A DNA stretch of 64,000 bases from Tilletia caries (lineage: Eukaryota; Basidiomycota; Exobasidiomycetes; Tilletiales; Tilletiaceae). The notes beneath the pieces are model-generated. The model was not told where the DNA came from, searched no databases, and saw only the letters and a list, made by a program, of their open reading frames with translations. A program made the translations under genes and the position numbers. How positions within the stretch are numbered: position 1 is the stretch's first letter; the number at the start of each line of letters is the position of its first letter. Below are positions 44,625-55,483 of this stretch, in pieces. The stretch lies in the NCBI GenBank assembly GCA_032718865.1, contig JALUTQ010000046.1:124001-188000 (forward strand), written 5' to 3'.

Positions 44625-45133
44625 GCACGGCCTTGTTTCCCCGAATCCTGAGCGGTGATTCGGCGATTAACAGTGCCAATCCCTGGTACACGTGACCCCA
44701 CTTCCAGCTCGGCGGGGGGGTTTTGCCCCCCCGGAACCCCCCCAACCAAAAGGACAGTCTTGTCCGTCTCCATTGCAATCATGTCTAATCCTGCCCGCTA
44801 CGCGCTAACTCTAACCCGCAAAAAAACATGGTGACTGTTATCCTAACTTAGCGACCAAGTCGAAAAAAGAGGAAAAAAGGGAAAAAAGAATGATCGAAAC
44901 GGGAATCTAACCACAGACTTGTACAAAAGCAAGCTGCATCACTAACCGATGAACTATGAGGGAAAGTTGATGTCGGTCTCAATTTATTGCAATATATGAA
45001 CACGTCGAACGTGAGCGTGCTAAAGATAGTAGTCAAATCGCGCCCGAGCGCGCCCCGATCGCGCTGAATCGCCGAACCTCCGGTTCGGGGCGGCTTGTCG
45101 CCGCCTTGTCGCTTCGGGGAAACAAGGCCGTCC
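44625..45133. mobile_element. TIR element with 9-bp duplication, containing a tRNA-like sequence
   Basis: 509 bp with imperfect terminal inverted repeats built on ACGGCCTTGTTTCCCCGAA, flanked by CTACAAATC at 44,616-44,624 and 45,134-45,142. A 9-bp duplication points to the Mutator/MULE group. No transposase inside. The tRNA-like block lies in the middle on the minus strand. Confidence 0.65.
44888..44966 (-). pseudogene. tRNA-like sequence (tRNA pseudogene or SINE head)
   Basis: On the minus strand an A-box-like TAGTTCATCGGTTAG (44,942-44,956) is followed about 30 bp later by a B-box-like GGTTAGATTCC (44,902-44,912, one base from GGTTCGANTCC), and then runs of T below 44,890. An anticodon-arm-like stem GCTTG/CAAGT is present, but its loop is 8 nt, and the acceptor and T stems do not pair well. 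So it is not a functional tRNA as it stands. Confidence 0.5.
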
Positions 45134-45415
45134 CTACAAATCCAATGACGCGATGCCGATTGCCGCTCAGTTGAAATTGCCACATGGGAAACAGTGGATC
45201 GGGACGAAATGAACCAAAACCTTAATTTGGAAATAAGGTTGGCGTCAAAGCTCCGGGATTGAAACTGGCCATATTCATTTCCGGCCCATTTTCGGACCAT
45301 TTCCACCTTTTTATCCATTTTCCATCCATATATCGTCCATTTCGTTTTCCACTGAGCCTCAACGACTAAGGCCTTGCTTTACCTTGTGTGACTATGTGTG
45401 GATGTGGATGGCATC

Positions 45416-46402
45416 TAGTCTGGCCACGCCAGACCTTGTAACTCTAAATGAGCTGAAGCACTATACCGCGTACGCAGTCTGGACGCGCTCGACTCGTTTT
45501 ACTTAGTAACTGCCCCACCAAAGCTCCGTCAGCACTGTTGGAAGCTCACCTTCGCGCATCCACAGCGAGTCAACAACACAACCAGATCCCTTCAAAGTTG
45601 CACTGAAGTAGCAGATATCCATAAGGAACCTTCTCTGGGCGTTTGCAGATAGTTCAATAAGGCAGTAAGGGCCTGTACAGCTGCAGCGTCACGCGTGACG
45701 CTACTAATTGATTTTGCGTCATGTGATGAAGTTGTCACGGTAGCGTCATGACCTGTACAGCAGACCTTCTGTGACGCAAAACTTTGCGTCATGATAACTT
45801 TTTCATAGTCAAAACTAGCGTCCAGCTTTTAGCTGGACGCACCGTGATTTGACGCACCGTCGAAAATTGAGCTCGAACAACACTCTTTGACGGGCTTGCT
45901 GTACGGGATCTGTTAACTCCACCTCCTTTTGCGTCATATGTCATATGATTCCTATTTTTGTGTTTTGTGATATCTTTCAGCGTCATAGGACGGTGCAGCT
46001 GTACAGGCCCTAAGCGTCTGATGGTGAGTTGTGTCAAGGGCAGAAATCGAGAAAAGAATGAGTCTGCCCGATCGTTCCCGATCCAACACAGTAGACGCAC
46101 ACTCTGAGCCGCTCCCACGTGTTTGCCACGTGGTACCACGTCTATCCCTCGACTGCAGCCTCCACGCAAGACTTGTCGCGTCAGGGATGCTTCCTGCCGA
46201 TCTGTCTCTCAACGGAGGGTACATGGACGGAGCTGTGCTCTGCTGGTGTCTGTGTGTGAGCGGTGTGTGAGCGGTTTGCGACAAGTTGGTCGTCTGTATG
46301 GGGGCAGTTACTAAGTAAAACGGGTCGAGTGCGTCCAGACCGTCTCCACGGGATCAGTCCTTGGTCATCACGTGCGCGCGACGGTCTGGTGTGACCAGAC
46401 TA
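45416..46402. mobile_element. Mutator-like (MULE-type) non-autonomous element
   Basis: 987 bp with long terminal inverted repeats of about 100 bp (45,416-45,515 and 46,298-46,402), whose ends read TAGTCTGGCCACGCCAGACC and, in reverse complement, TAGTCTGGTCACACCAGACC. They are flanked by the exact 10-bp duplication GGATGGCATC at 45,406-45,415 and 46,403-46,412. No transposase. A second element is nested inside at 45,669. Confidence 0.85.
45669..46010. mobile_element. Tourist-like (PIF/Harbinger) MITE nested in the MULE
   Basis: 342 bp with 17-bp perfect terminal inverted repeats GGGCCTGTACAGCTGCA and a 3-bp TAA duplication at 45,666-45,668 and 46,011-46,013. Both are hallmarks of PIF/Harbinger MITEs. 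The interior repeats GCGTCA words and another CCTGTACAGC. It has no coding capacity. Confidence 0.85.
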
Positions 46403-46514
46403 GGATGGCATCCAGGTAAGAGCACGGAAAGGCATGGTTGCGAGGAGGGATGTTGGCCACGCGGAGAAAGGCCTTTTCATTTTCTCATCATATGTATAAC
46501 CAAGGAAAGGCGGT

Positions 46515-46593
46515 GTTTTGCCCTGTTAGGCTCTTATGAGTGCCATTCAATGGAGCCATAAGAGCCATTCAATGGAGCCTAGTGAGGCAAAAC
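46515..46593. repeat. Miniature TIR element, 79-bp copy
   Basis: Inverted relative of the 55-bp copy at 41,288, with an internal duplication of the CCATTCAATGGAGCC core. Ends are GTTTTGCCCTGTTAGGCTC and GAGCCTAGTGAGGCAAAAC. Confidence 0.6.
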
Positions 46594-46619
46594 TGGGAAG
46601 CCTGGGGTGGTCGGCCCAG

Positions 46620-46784
46620 CGCCGCGCTCAGAACTGAGTGAGGGCGCTCTGAAATTTTTGGGCCCCCGGCTCTGAAAACGCGGAACTGAACATGCGTGCG
46701 CTTTCATGTCGGCCCAAAAAAAAAACAGAGCGCGCGCTCATTTTTCAAGGTGAGCGCGCCCGCAACTGATCACCGCCTAACTGT
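46620..46784. repeat. GC-rich MITE-like element, copy B
   Basis: The right end CGCCCGCAACTGATCACCGC is the reverse complement of the left end of copy A at 18,838, and the interior shares GCGCTCTGAAA and CAGAGCGCGCGCTC words. The left limit is approximate. Confidence 0.5.
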
Positions 46785-48000
46785 CCTTCATCCGCGTGCT
46801 TACATCCTGAACTCACATTTTCTCACATGCTAACTGGGAGAGCACAGCTGGCGGATTGAGCCACATATCAATTTGTGTCACAAAGTCAGTTATGTAGTGC
46901 CTGGAGTAGGCAGCGCCCCACGCCCTTGCTTACCGACTTACCGTGCCGGTGCTGGGGTGCTGGATAGATCTGACATCTGACAGCGATTTCGAGCCAGTAT
47001 TCCCATTTATTGGCTGTCACAACTCACAGCATGCTCCATCGTCGTCCTTCGCACGAGATGCAGGGAACGGAGTGCGCCAGGGGCCTCCTCAATAACGGAA
47101 GAGCGGCCAGTTATGGGTCATCAATAATGTCCTAGGCTTGCTCTCAGACAACGGGTTGACAGGGATAGTTCGTTCAATCGATAATGATGACCTCGGCACG
47201 GGTCAGCTCGCCATCCATGCTGCTTCAGGCTTCAGGCTTCAGGATGCGTTGGTCGTTTATCAAAGCCCACTTTGGGCGAGCCATGGCTCAGATGCGCCTC
47301 CCTACGGCCCGCCTGCGACTTGCGTCCCTTTGCTTGGGCAGCCTGCGCTCCGGATGATGCCGCGGAGTGGAGGAAACTCCATTCAAACGACGTCGCGTTT
47401 ATCTAATTCACTCGGCGTATAATCATGTATGTACTCAGTAGTGTGCGACGAGCAGGTTCTGCACTGAGCCAATTGGTCTTCAATGAGCTATCAGCGTCAG
47501 TAAGACAAGGTAAGAGGTCGCTGAACGCTGAAGTTGCCGACCTGCTGCTCGAGATATGAATACGAGATGGATGTTAGGCCCGTGAAACTGCTGTTGCACC
47601 ACTCAGAAACGGGACGCGGATCACAACGTTACACCGCCGCGCGAGTGAAACTACCCTAGGAGGGTCCGGTAAGACGTCCGGGGGTGGTCTCTCCAAAAAT
47701 GCTCCTCCAAGGCGTATCTGCGCTCCATTTTTAAAGGGTCTGGGCAAATGCTCCCAGGACCCTCTTCGCCCAAAACGTCCCAGGAGCATCCCGGCGCCAA
47801 CACTCTGGGGGCCATCCTGTCAATACTATTCGTGAACGATCTCTCACTTATATGATCTCAGGAGCATCCCACAGGCCACTGACACCAGTAACAAATATGA
47901 ATAGAAAGCGAAATTGGATTGCGATAGTGAGCCATAGCATACAGGCACTAGGCAGGGAAAAGAGAGGTCAGTCGACCGAGACGCCTCCGCCCTCAAGTAA
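46785..48000. other. Gene-free stretch
   Basis: About 1.2 kb with no supported gene, RNA or clear repeat. Confidence 0.45.
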
Positions 48001-48039
48001 AAAAACCCTCCCAGCCCCCGTGTCTTGAACCGCCCACCG

Positions 48040-49275
48040 TAGACCGTCGCGCTTCTGAAAAAGGAGGATTGAAAGTATCAGCAAGAAGCGAAAGTTGGCA
48101 CTTGGGACTTTGGGAGGGAAAAACTCACTGACTGGGGCTTGATGATTGAAGAAACCGCAATCCGACTCTGAAGAGGTAAGTCATACTCACCTTCGAACAG
48201 GTAGTATGCTAGAAAGGCGAGAAGCGCAAAGTAGTCAGTGTGCATGCGCTCGTCAGATGTCGACGTCCGACGAAGACAAGCTACTCACACTATCCTCGCA
48301 ACCGGCGCGCATCGCCCACTCCAATGTAGGGGCTGCCAAGGAGGGAAGGAGGAAAGGGACAAAGAAGTCAGACTGGAGCAGATGCTAGAGAGGAACACGA
48401 AGCAGAGGCAAGAACGAACCAACGCGGACTGATAAAAGGGCGATGTTGAGCTGCAGAGGGAGATCAGAGAGGGGATTGACACGAGAGGAAGAATAGGGCC
48501 TATAGGAGAGGATGGGGAATATGTTGGTCAGCGGTGCGAGCGGAAGATAGAGACAGCGGCCTGTATGCTCACGATTAGCGTCTGATATCTGCCGCGAATG
48601 AGGTTCGGAAGCTGTGAGACAGTGAGTGAGTGAAGAGGATGAACAAGAAGTCAGACCAGGGCAAGAATGGGAGAAGATCAAGAAGCAAAGACATACCATG
48701 CATCTGGTAGTATAGTTGCTGCTCTGCTGCTGTGGGGATGATGATGTCGATGACAAGCGCGAAAGAATGCAGAAGAGGGGATGAAGAAGCACTCACTGTG
48801 ACCTTGCTGCTGTTGTGCTGATGCTGCTGTTGTGCGGAAGTGGCGTGTGTGAGGATGTGGTGGTGGAGAAGAAGGAGACGTCGGTTCAGAGGGGGAAAGG
48901 GGCGAGGCAGAGAGGTCAGTGCGAATGAAGAATTAATGAGGGGGCTCGAGCGCATCGGAAGCGCCGAACTGGCGGAGCTTGGGCCATGCTGGTGCAGGAT
49001 GCCGGATGCGGTGGACGAGGAAGATCGTGTGAGGACGGCCGATGGAGAGGAGAAGGCCAGGCACAGTGCTGCTGCTGCTGTGCGCTGGCGATGCGAGACG
49101 AGGCAGTAAGTCCCAGGGTGGTTGTCATGCTGATTTGCTCCGGGGACAGTCGACTCACCGATGCTGCTGGGAAGGCTTTGTATGCTGGGCCATCCAGGGA
49201 CCATGAGGATGCTCCCAGGATGATTTGCCTCCACAACGGTCCAAGGATGATCGGCAGAAAACGTTCAAAATACAT
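48040..49275 (-). other. Possible multi-exon minus-strand transcript, coding status unclear
   Basis: A ladder of consensus minus-strand splice donors (GTGAGT or GTGAGC at about 49,155, 48,797, 48,571 and 48,189) and pyrimidine-rich acceptors suggests an intron-rich transcript. A frame beginning MEANHPGSILMVPGWPSIQS (49,234) and a Gln/His-rich exon (about 48,810-49,080) can be joined, but no domain is recognisable and frame choices are ambiguous. It could be a small gene or a captured or dead one. Confidence 0.25.
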
Positions 49276-51334
49276 TGTTGTGACTCAATTCTCAGACTCA
49301 TCCCCAGACGCTCCGGCCAAACCATCCTCAGACTGCCTACACCTCCAAATCACCCATGGGCCAGTTCACTCGTTTGGCGGTGTAGGTCGAGGCGGAGACG
49401 TGCGACCCGTGCACCTGCCCTTTGTTCCCTTTCGGACGCTCCGACTCGTCTTATATACCTGATGTGTCCCTCGCAAAGAGATTGTTTCTCGTCTATGCTC
49501 GGCCATCGGTTGTCGTTAAACCCATTGGCTGCTCCCTGAGACCTGTACCATATACGTTTCTCTCTCTCCTTACTAGTCAACCAGAGCCGTGATGGTTCAT
49601 CTGTATGGCTCTGGAGGATCCCGAACCGGGCGGGCCTTCGAAAGGGATTGATCAGACTCGTAAAGGATTAGTGAGGCTGGTAAATAAAGACGCTTCCTAT
49701 TGCCACATTCTCGTACACGCTGGCCAGAAGCTCTCAAGATGCGTTCCGCTTCAGGTGAGGACCAAACACAAACCTTGACGCCTTCAGATGGTGCGATGGA
49801 CGGGGGAGGGGCCAAAGAACAGGCAGCAGCTCTTTTTGCTCGTATGTGGATTGTGGTCCCGATGAATCGCTGTTGAACGAGTGGTTTCCGACCGCTCCGA
49901 CCCCCTTCAAGGAAGAAGTCGGGTGGAGCGTTGCCAATCTGAAGCCTGAAGGCAAGTTCGCGCTCGCCTCCAGCTCTCCGGCAAGACCTTAACCTACCTT
50001 GTATGTACCCCCGCCGTCCGCCTGGCCCTGGAGCGGAGCTGGCCAGCAGACGTTCCAGGCTCCAGCTCGCCGCTAGATACTGGGCCTAGCTAGCTCACGC
50101 GCTCACCGCTCACGACATAACATGAATCTGCTCACCTACCGCTCACTACCGAGAGGACGAACCGCTCGCCGAACAATAACATGCCTTGCTCAAAGAATTC
50201 GCCGTACCTTGGGCGTTATTTGTTAAGTGTTAAGTGTTAAGTGTTAAGTGTTAAGCGTTAAGGCTGACGAAGATGCGAACATGCATGCACGTACACATCA
50301 TGCAGCATCGTCTGGTTGAGTCTAGGGCTCCAAACTCCACCCACTCCAGTTTCCAGTGCCTACGGGCTATTGACTCTATAGTCTACAGTCTACACTGTTT
50401 TCCTCTTGCTGCTGTCTTCAGTTCGGATCTTTTGTTGGCGACTGGCGTTGCACAAGGATCACGATAGTGGACGGTGGTCCGCAGTGGGTACTGGGTTGTC
50501 CAGTTGGTGACTGGTGGGAGTCGGCGCTCATCGGCTCATCGCTCGTCAGCTCAGGGCGAAACGCTGTTGCAGTCTTGGTTTCCAGCATGACTGATGACTT
50601 AGATAGAGTTGACACGATGCATGGTTTCAATAATATTTACCCTGTTCCACCGCGGCCTGCGGCTGGTGCTCCTGCGCGCTACTGCCCGCTCTCATTCTGG
50701 GACCATATTGTGCCCAAGCTTGGCGCTCCATCGTTTCGTCCCGCCGGTGTGGAGCGTGGAGAGGGGCGAATTTCCGAGCTGGCCTATGTACTACACTTTG
50801 TCCTTCTGAGACCATGGAATGGTTTCAGCTTCGAAGAGAAAGACATCTCTTCTGACCTTTTTCTACCACAGTATTGACAGGGCTCCGACTCGTAGGACTT
50901 ATGAGAGGCAGATTGTGAATGCCGACCAGCACCCGCACTTAAAGTACTCACCTTGCACGGTCTGCATCTCCCCTTCACCATTTCCCCCCCTTCCGGCCAC
51001 TTCCCTTCCCAGCCCCGATTCCTGCGCTCGCTCATCTCCTCGCGACCTCTCCGTCTCTCTTCAGCAGACAGTTCGAACCTTGAGCGACAGGTCTACCCGC
51101 ACGTACGGTCTATAACTCGCCAATCGCATCTGACGGAGCGAGCTGGGTTTGGGCGAAGATCTCCCCCTACACGGCAACGCTACAGGGAACTTGCTTCATT
51201 TCGGAAATCCCCTGCGATTCGCTGATCGACCTCATTTCTGGAGGCGCAATCTGCGACGACGCCCCAATCGCTTGTAGCCCTCCCCACAAGCCGACTCATC
51301 TCATCCCTTGACTAAAGGTAGTGCTCGCGGTAAC
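49276..51334. other. Gene-free stretch before the FAM72-like gene
   Basis: About 2 kb. It holds a heptamer tandem repeat at 50,221 and, from about 50,930, CT-rich sequence that is probably promoter and leader of the next gene. Short open frames lack any recognisable feature. Confidence 0.45.
50221..50262. repeat. Tandem heptamer TGTTAAG, six units
   Basis: Five exact TGTTAAG units and one CGTTAAG unit, head to tail. It does not match a known fungal telomere repeat. Confidence 0.8.
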
Positions 51335-53247
51335 ATGCACTCGTCTCAATTGGGTCCTCGCCCCTCAAGGGCTTCAGCAGACTTCCAACAACGACCCGCT
51401 CCCGCTGATCCCCACCGTCACACCTCCTCTAACTCTGGATACGGCGGTCGGAGCAACAGCTCTCAAGGGGCTCCTCTCACCCGCGTCGACGTTCCTCTAC
51501 TTGCATCGCCATCAAACTGGCGCACGCCGGCTTCGAATAATCGAGCTCGCCGACCGAATAACATCAGTACCCCTCCACGAACATCTTCGAACGATTCGCC
51601 AAGGACCTTGACTCTCAGTGACCAAGCCTTGCAAAACGCTCCTATCCATCATCCTCAGCATCACGGCCACAATCACGGGCACCAAGTACAGCACTCACTC
51701 TCGGAAGCCAATTTTAGAATACAGGCGAATCAATTCATCAACTCCAACAGAGCAACTGCAGGACCATCCGAAGACTGGAGCCAACCAGCACCCCTCTGGA
51801 CTGCAGAATCAGCCCCCGTACAGATTCAAGACATCGATATGGAGCGAGTGTTGGACGCCGATGCCGAAGCTGGTGGTGCCAGGGAAACTACCTCGCACAT
51901 TGCCCGCCAAATGGCTCATCAACTCACTCGCCGTGCACAGTTCCTGGAGATGCGAGAGGCCGCCGCAGCACGGGAGCGAGAACATGCTGACTTTCAACGG
52001 ACGGCATCGCTCGCCACGGAGCAGTCATACGTCATGCAACAATTGTTCCATCATCAGCAACAGGGTCAGCAACAGGCCCGCCAACAGGCTCAGCAACAAG
52101 TCCAACGAGAGGCCGCGGAGCACATTGCTCAACAAGCCCATCAACAGCAGCAGCAACAGATCCAGCAACAACAGCAAGAGCAACCAGCCCCTGCACCCAA
52201 GACGGAGCCGAAACATCGAGTATTCCTGCTCAACTGCAAGTACTGCAAGACCTTCCTCAGCAATCGGGGCCAGAAGGTGAGTCACTGTCAAGCTTTCTAA
52301 CGCAGCCCTTGGAATGTTTTCACGCCGGTCGTGATACTGATTTACGTCCTGTTATCCGCTTTTTTCGTTCGTAGGCTGTACTTCTTCTCGAGCCTCACAT
52401 CACCCTCTATAGCACCGACTCGATTCCCTTCAACTGCGGACCTCTCTACCTTCCACCTCCGGTGGAGCGAACTTGTGACTGCATCACCCACTCTCTGGGC
52501 TGCTACGGTTGTGGTGCCCAGGTAGGCTACCACATCGTTGCGCCTTGTAGCCGGTGCACATCGAGTGTGGCCAACCATCGCAGTTCAAACGGACATCGGA
52601 CCGTCCTTCATCGGTCGGAGATCAGCATCCGTGAGCGACGCTATGTGCCTGGTGAACCGGGGGTGTTGGCGGCACCGTACTTGCCCTCTTCGACGAAGAG
52701 CCTGCACAGCGGTTCCACCACACCTATTCCTATGGGAGTAGCTGGTGTCGACATGACACCGAGCGCACCCTCGCCACCGATGAATACCATGATGCCGACC
52801 TTTGCCATCAACTCGGCTTCGTCGTCAGTCCGCACAGGGTCTCGAACGCTCCGATCTGCCTCGGTAGCTGCATGGACCAGCCCACCCCCGGTCAGCTCCC
52901 ACGCATCGAACGGCAGCGCCGTGAACGAGCCCCAGGTCTCGATGGCGAGTGGCAATGGCGAGGTCGACAAGACTGTCGATGCGCACCTGCACCGCGAGCC
53001 TATGGCTCCAACCCTCCGAGTCAACGGCAACGGGGCCAATCGCAGCAGCAACGCAAACATGGCCTCTGCACATTCTATCGGTACCAAGGCCGCCTCGGGG
53101 CCCGCCGAGTCCACCGCTCGAGTGATCAAGCGAGGTGATGTGCTCTACTGGGCTGACCTCCTCCCGGAGTCGGCGAGCGAGATCGGCAAGCGGCAGGTTC
53201 CGCTTGACCCTGATCTTATCCTCAACCAGCCTCTGGCAGGTCGTTGA
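51335..53247 (+). CDS. FAM72-like zinc-binding protein with long extensions
   Basis: 604 residues in two exons, 51335-52276 and 52375-53247. The conserved domain spans the intron: VFLLNCKYCKTFLSNRGQK, then AVLLLEPHITLYSTDS, CDCITHSLGCYGCGAQVGYH and IVAPCSRC, reproducing the FAM72 pattern of paired CxxC motifs and the GYH(V/I)xxPC block. Human FAM72A is about 150 residues and binds the uracil-DNA glycosylase UNG2. Here the domain (about residues 305-390) sits between a 300-residue N-terminus rich in His/Gln/Ser (HHPQHHGHNHGHQ, long Gln runs, a predicted coiled coil) and a 200-residue Ser/Pro-rich tail. The start is the first ATG of the frame. Function in fungi is unknown to me. Confidence 0.85.
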
Positions 53248-54434
53248 GAGACGTCCTCTCAATCCACCGTCTCCGCAGCTAGGAAGCATCCAGGCGCCTG
53301 ACCTTAAAGGCGCACCACAATTACTATTCTACACCTATTCGACGGGCAACGGATTCGATCCTTCATCTACCTACCTTATTCTTTCGTTCGCCTGGTCTTC
53401 AAAAAGCACAGGTCACTTCCGGTTCCCTCCCCGCATGTTACCACGGACCCGCGGACCTCCCAATTTGGCCTTCGAGTCTGTTTTCTTTCCTCCCCACTTT
53501 GGCCACCTCTAACCTCAAATCTCAAAACTGAACATTTTCGCGTCCATCTCGGCTCCTCAAGTCTACATACACTCGCCAGCTTCGTCACGTCTCACGCAAC
53601 TCAAGCACAATCGACCTTATTACTTCGACTTCTTTTCGCAGCACCCACCGCCCGAGCACCTCGCGGAAGGGGCTGCCCCTCCGTCGCCTTCGGCTTCTCC
53701 TGCCAATAATCCTCGTCCTCGTCACAACCTTGCGGAGGCGGTCAGCGGGAGGATGATTTTCGGGCGTCCGGTGGTCGCAAACCAGAGCGAAGTCAGCTCT
53801 TATCTAATTCTCTTTTTATCTTTCTCGCATTTCCCCAATTCTACTTCCCGCGCTTTCAGTCCAGCATGCTTTATAATTCCTTATATCTTCCCTTCAGCTC
53901 TGACAACTGTTACCCCCCTCTAACTTCATCCAGTACTTAGCTTTGATTACCCCCGCTTACACCTCCTTGTTCGCTTTCTCCGACCTCCTTTGGCCCCGCC
54001 CCTCCTCATCTCTGTTGTCGCATCGCCTACTTCCATGTACATGCGTAGTTCCCGCGCAAACTATATGGCACATATGACTTGGAAGACAGCCAGGATCATC
54101 GATCATCCTTCCATCGATCGCGGGTCAGCAGAGTTTGCGGCGAGGCTGGAAGAATAGAGCGAGCTGGTTGAAAGGCTTGCGTCTGGCAGGGGATTCGTTT
54201 GCTTTCCACCTTTGCCGTGGCAGCAATGACTTGCTGCGCGAACGTCAGTTTCAAGCCCACTCGCGCGTCCCCCTTCGCTCTTTCCAAGCCTGCACAAGTG
54301 TGGCAATCAAGTGCTATCACGCAGCCAGGAAGAAGATGCAGAGATCTGCCAGCCAGTTCGATAAAGATCATACAAAGGAGTCGGATTGAGGCACGTCGCC
54401 GAGGGCCCTTCTCGACACATTGGTGGGAAGCATT
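53248..54434. other. Convergent intergenic region FAM72-like/GST
   Basis: About 1.2 kb between two stop codons. CT-rich, with no supported gene or repeat. Confidence 0.45.
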
Positions 54435-55246
54435 TTACTGGCCCCGACGTCGGATCAGAGGGTCCTCCAGGCCGGGGATGGTGATGAACCCAGGGAGCGC
54501 CTTGATGCGGTTGATCCATGCGAGGACATTCTTGTACTCGTCCAGGGAGATATCGCCCATCGGCGCGAGCGCGACGTAGACAAATACCGAAATATCCGCA
54601 ATGGTTGGCCGGCCGAGAGAGAGCCAGTCTCGCTGGGACAGCTCTTCGTCTAGGATATGAAGAGACTTGTGACCGCGGACCTTGGCCTCCTCGAGCAAGT
54701 GTGCGTCTGAGGCGGTACCTAGACCATTATACCTGTTGATTAGATGTCAGTACCTATCAACCTCCTGGCTTTCGAAATTGAACGCTCGATATACTACTAC
54801 TCACGCGCCTCCGTACGAAAGAATGGCACGAGCGGTGAAGACGCCGAACTGGACCCAGCTGGCGGCGAAAGCAAGCCATTGAATAATGTCTGACTGTTCC
54901 TCGACATCCGCACTCCAGTAGCCGGCCTGAGGTTTTTCTTTGCCCGCGAGATAGGTCAGAATGGCAGCGGAGTCGGTCAAGCGCTTGCCATTCGGGAACA
55001 CAAGGGTGGGGACTTCGCCTTTCGGGTTGATCTACAAAATGTCGAAGACTTAAGTGACGCGGACGTGAATCATGCTGCCAATCTGCTCACCTTGAGGAAC
55101 CAAGCCTCCTTCTGTTCTTGCTTCAGGAAGTCGAGATCGTGGACGTTGAGGTCGATACCCAACAGCGAGGCCAACAATCGGACCTTGTAAGAGTTCCCGG
55201 ACTCCGGCCAGGAGTACAGTGTGTAACTGGTACCGTGGTCGATCAT
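54435..55246 (-). CDS. Glutathione S-transferase
   Basis: Cytosolic enzyme of 226 residues that conjugates glutathione to electrophiles. Exons 55246-55091, 55031-54805 and 54732-54435. Seen: thioredoxin-like N-terminal domain YTLYSWPESGNSYKVRLLAS, the cis-Pro and glutathione-binding segment INPKGEVPTLVFPNG with LTDSAAILTYLA, then the all-helical C-terminal domain with RPTIADISVFVYVA, carrying the N-capping box Asp. The Ser or Tyr in the SxxS/YxLYS start region is the likely thiol-activating residue, but its class cannot be fixed. It is closest in pattern to fungal Ure2p-like or theta-like groups. Confidence 0.9.
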
Positions 55247-55334
55247 GTATGGTCAAGACGAAGTAGAAGTGCGTCGAGTCGAGCGGGAGGGGCAGCCAGT
55301 GGATGGGAGTTTGGGGCCAGCATGGTCCTTGGTC

Positions 55335-55343
55335 CCTTTATAG
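55335..55343 (-). promoter_or_regulatory. TATA-like box of the GST gene
   Basis: On the minus strand CTATAAAGG lies about 90 bp upstream of the start codon at 55246. Confidence 0.5.
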
Positions 55344-55483
55344 AGCGGCAAGCTCGTCCAACCCGAAGTTCGCACGCCCATCGCCTCAAATGCTGAGTGT
55401 ATGATGTGCTTTCTGCTTGATGGGCGATGGGCGAGGCGTGGGAAAAGTATAAAGCTAGGGCAGGCTGCAGGAAGTTACACATA

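Noticed and set aside
44888..44966. Functional tRNA gene
   Set aside because: A and B boxes are present, but the anticodon loop is 8 nt and the T and acceptor stems do not pair, so only a tRNA-like remnant is claimed.
18838..46784. A single 28-kb transposon bounded by the GC-rich inverted ends
   Set aside because: Copy A has its own local inverted partner and no shared target duplication was found, so two separate MITEs are more likely.
50467..50877. 136-codon plus-strand frame
   Set aside because: No domain, promoter or splice evidence in a repeat-rich stretch.
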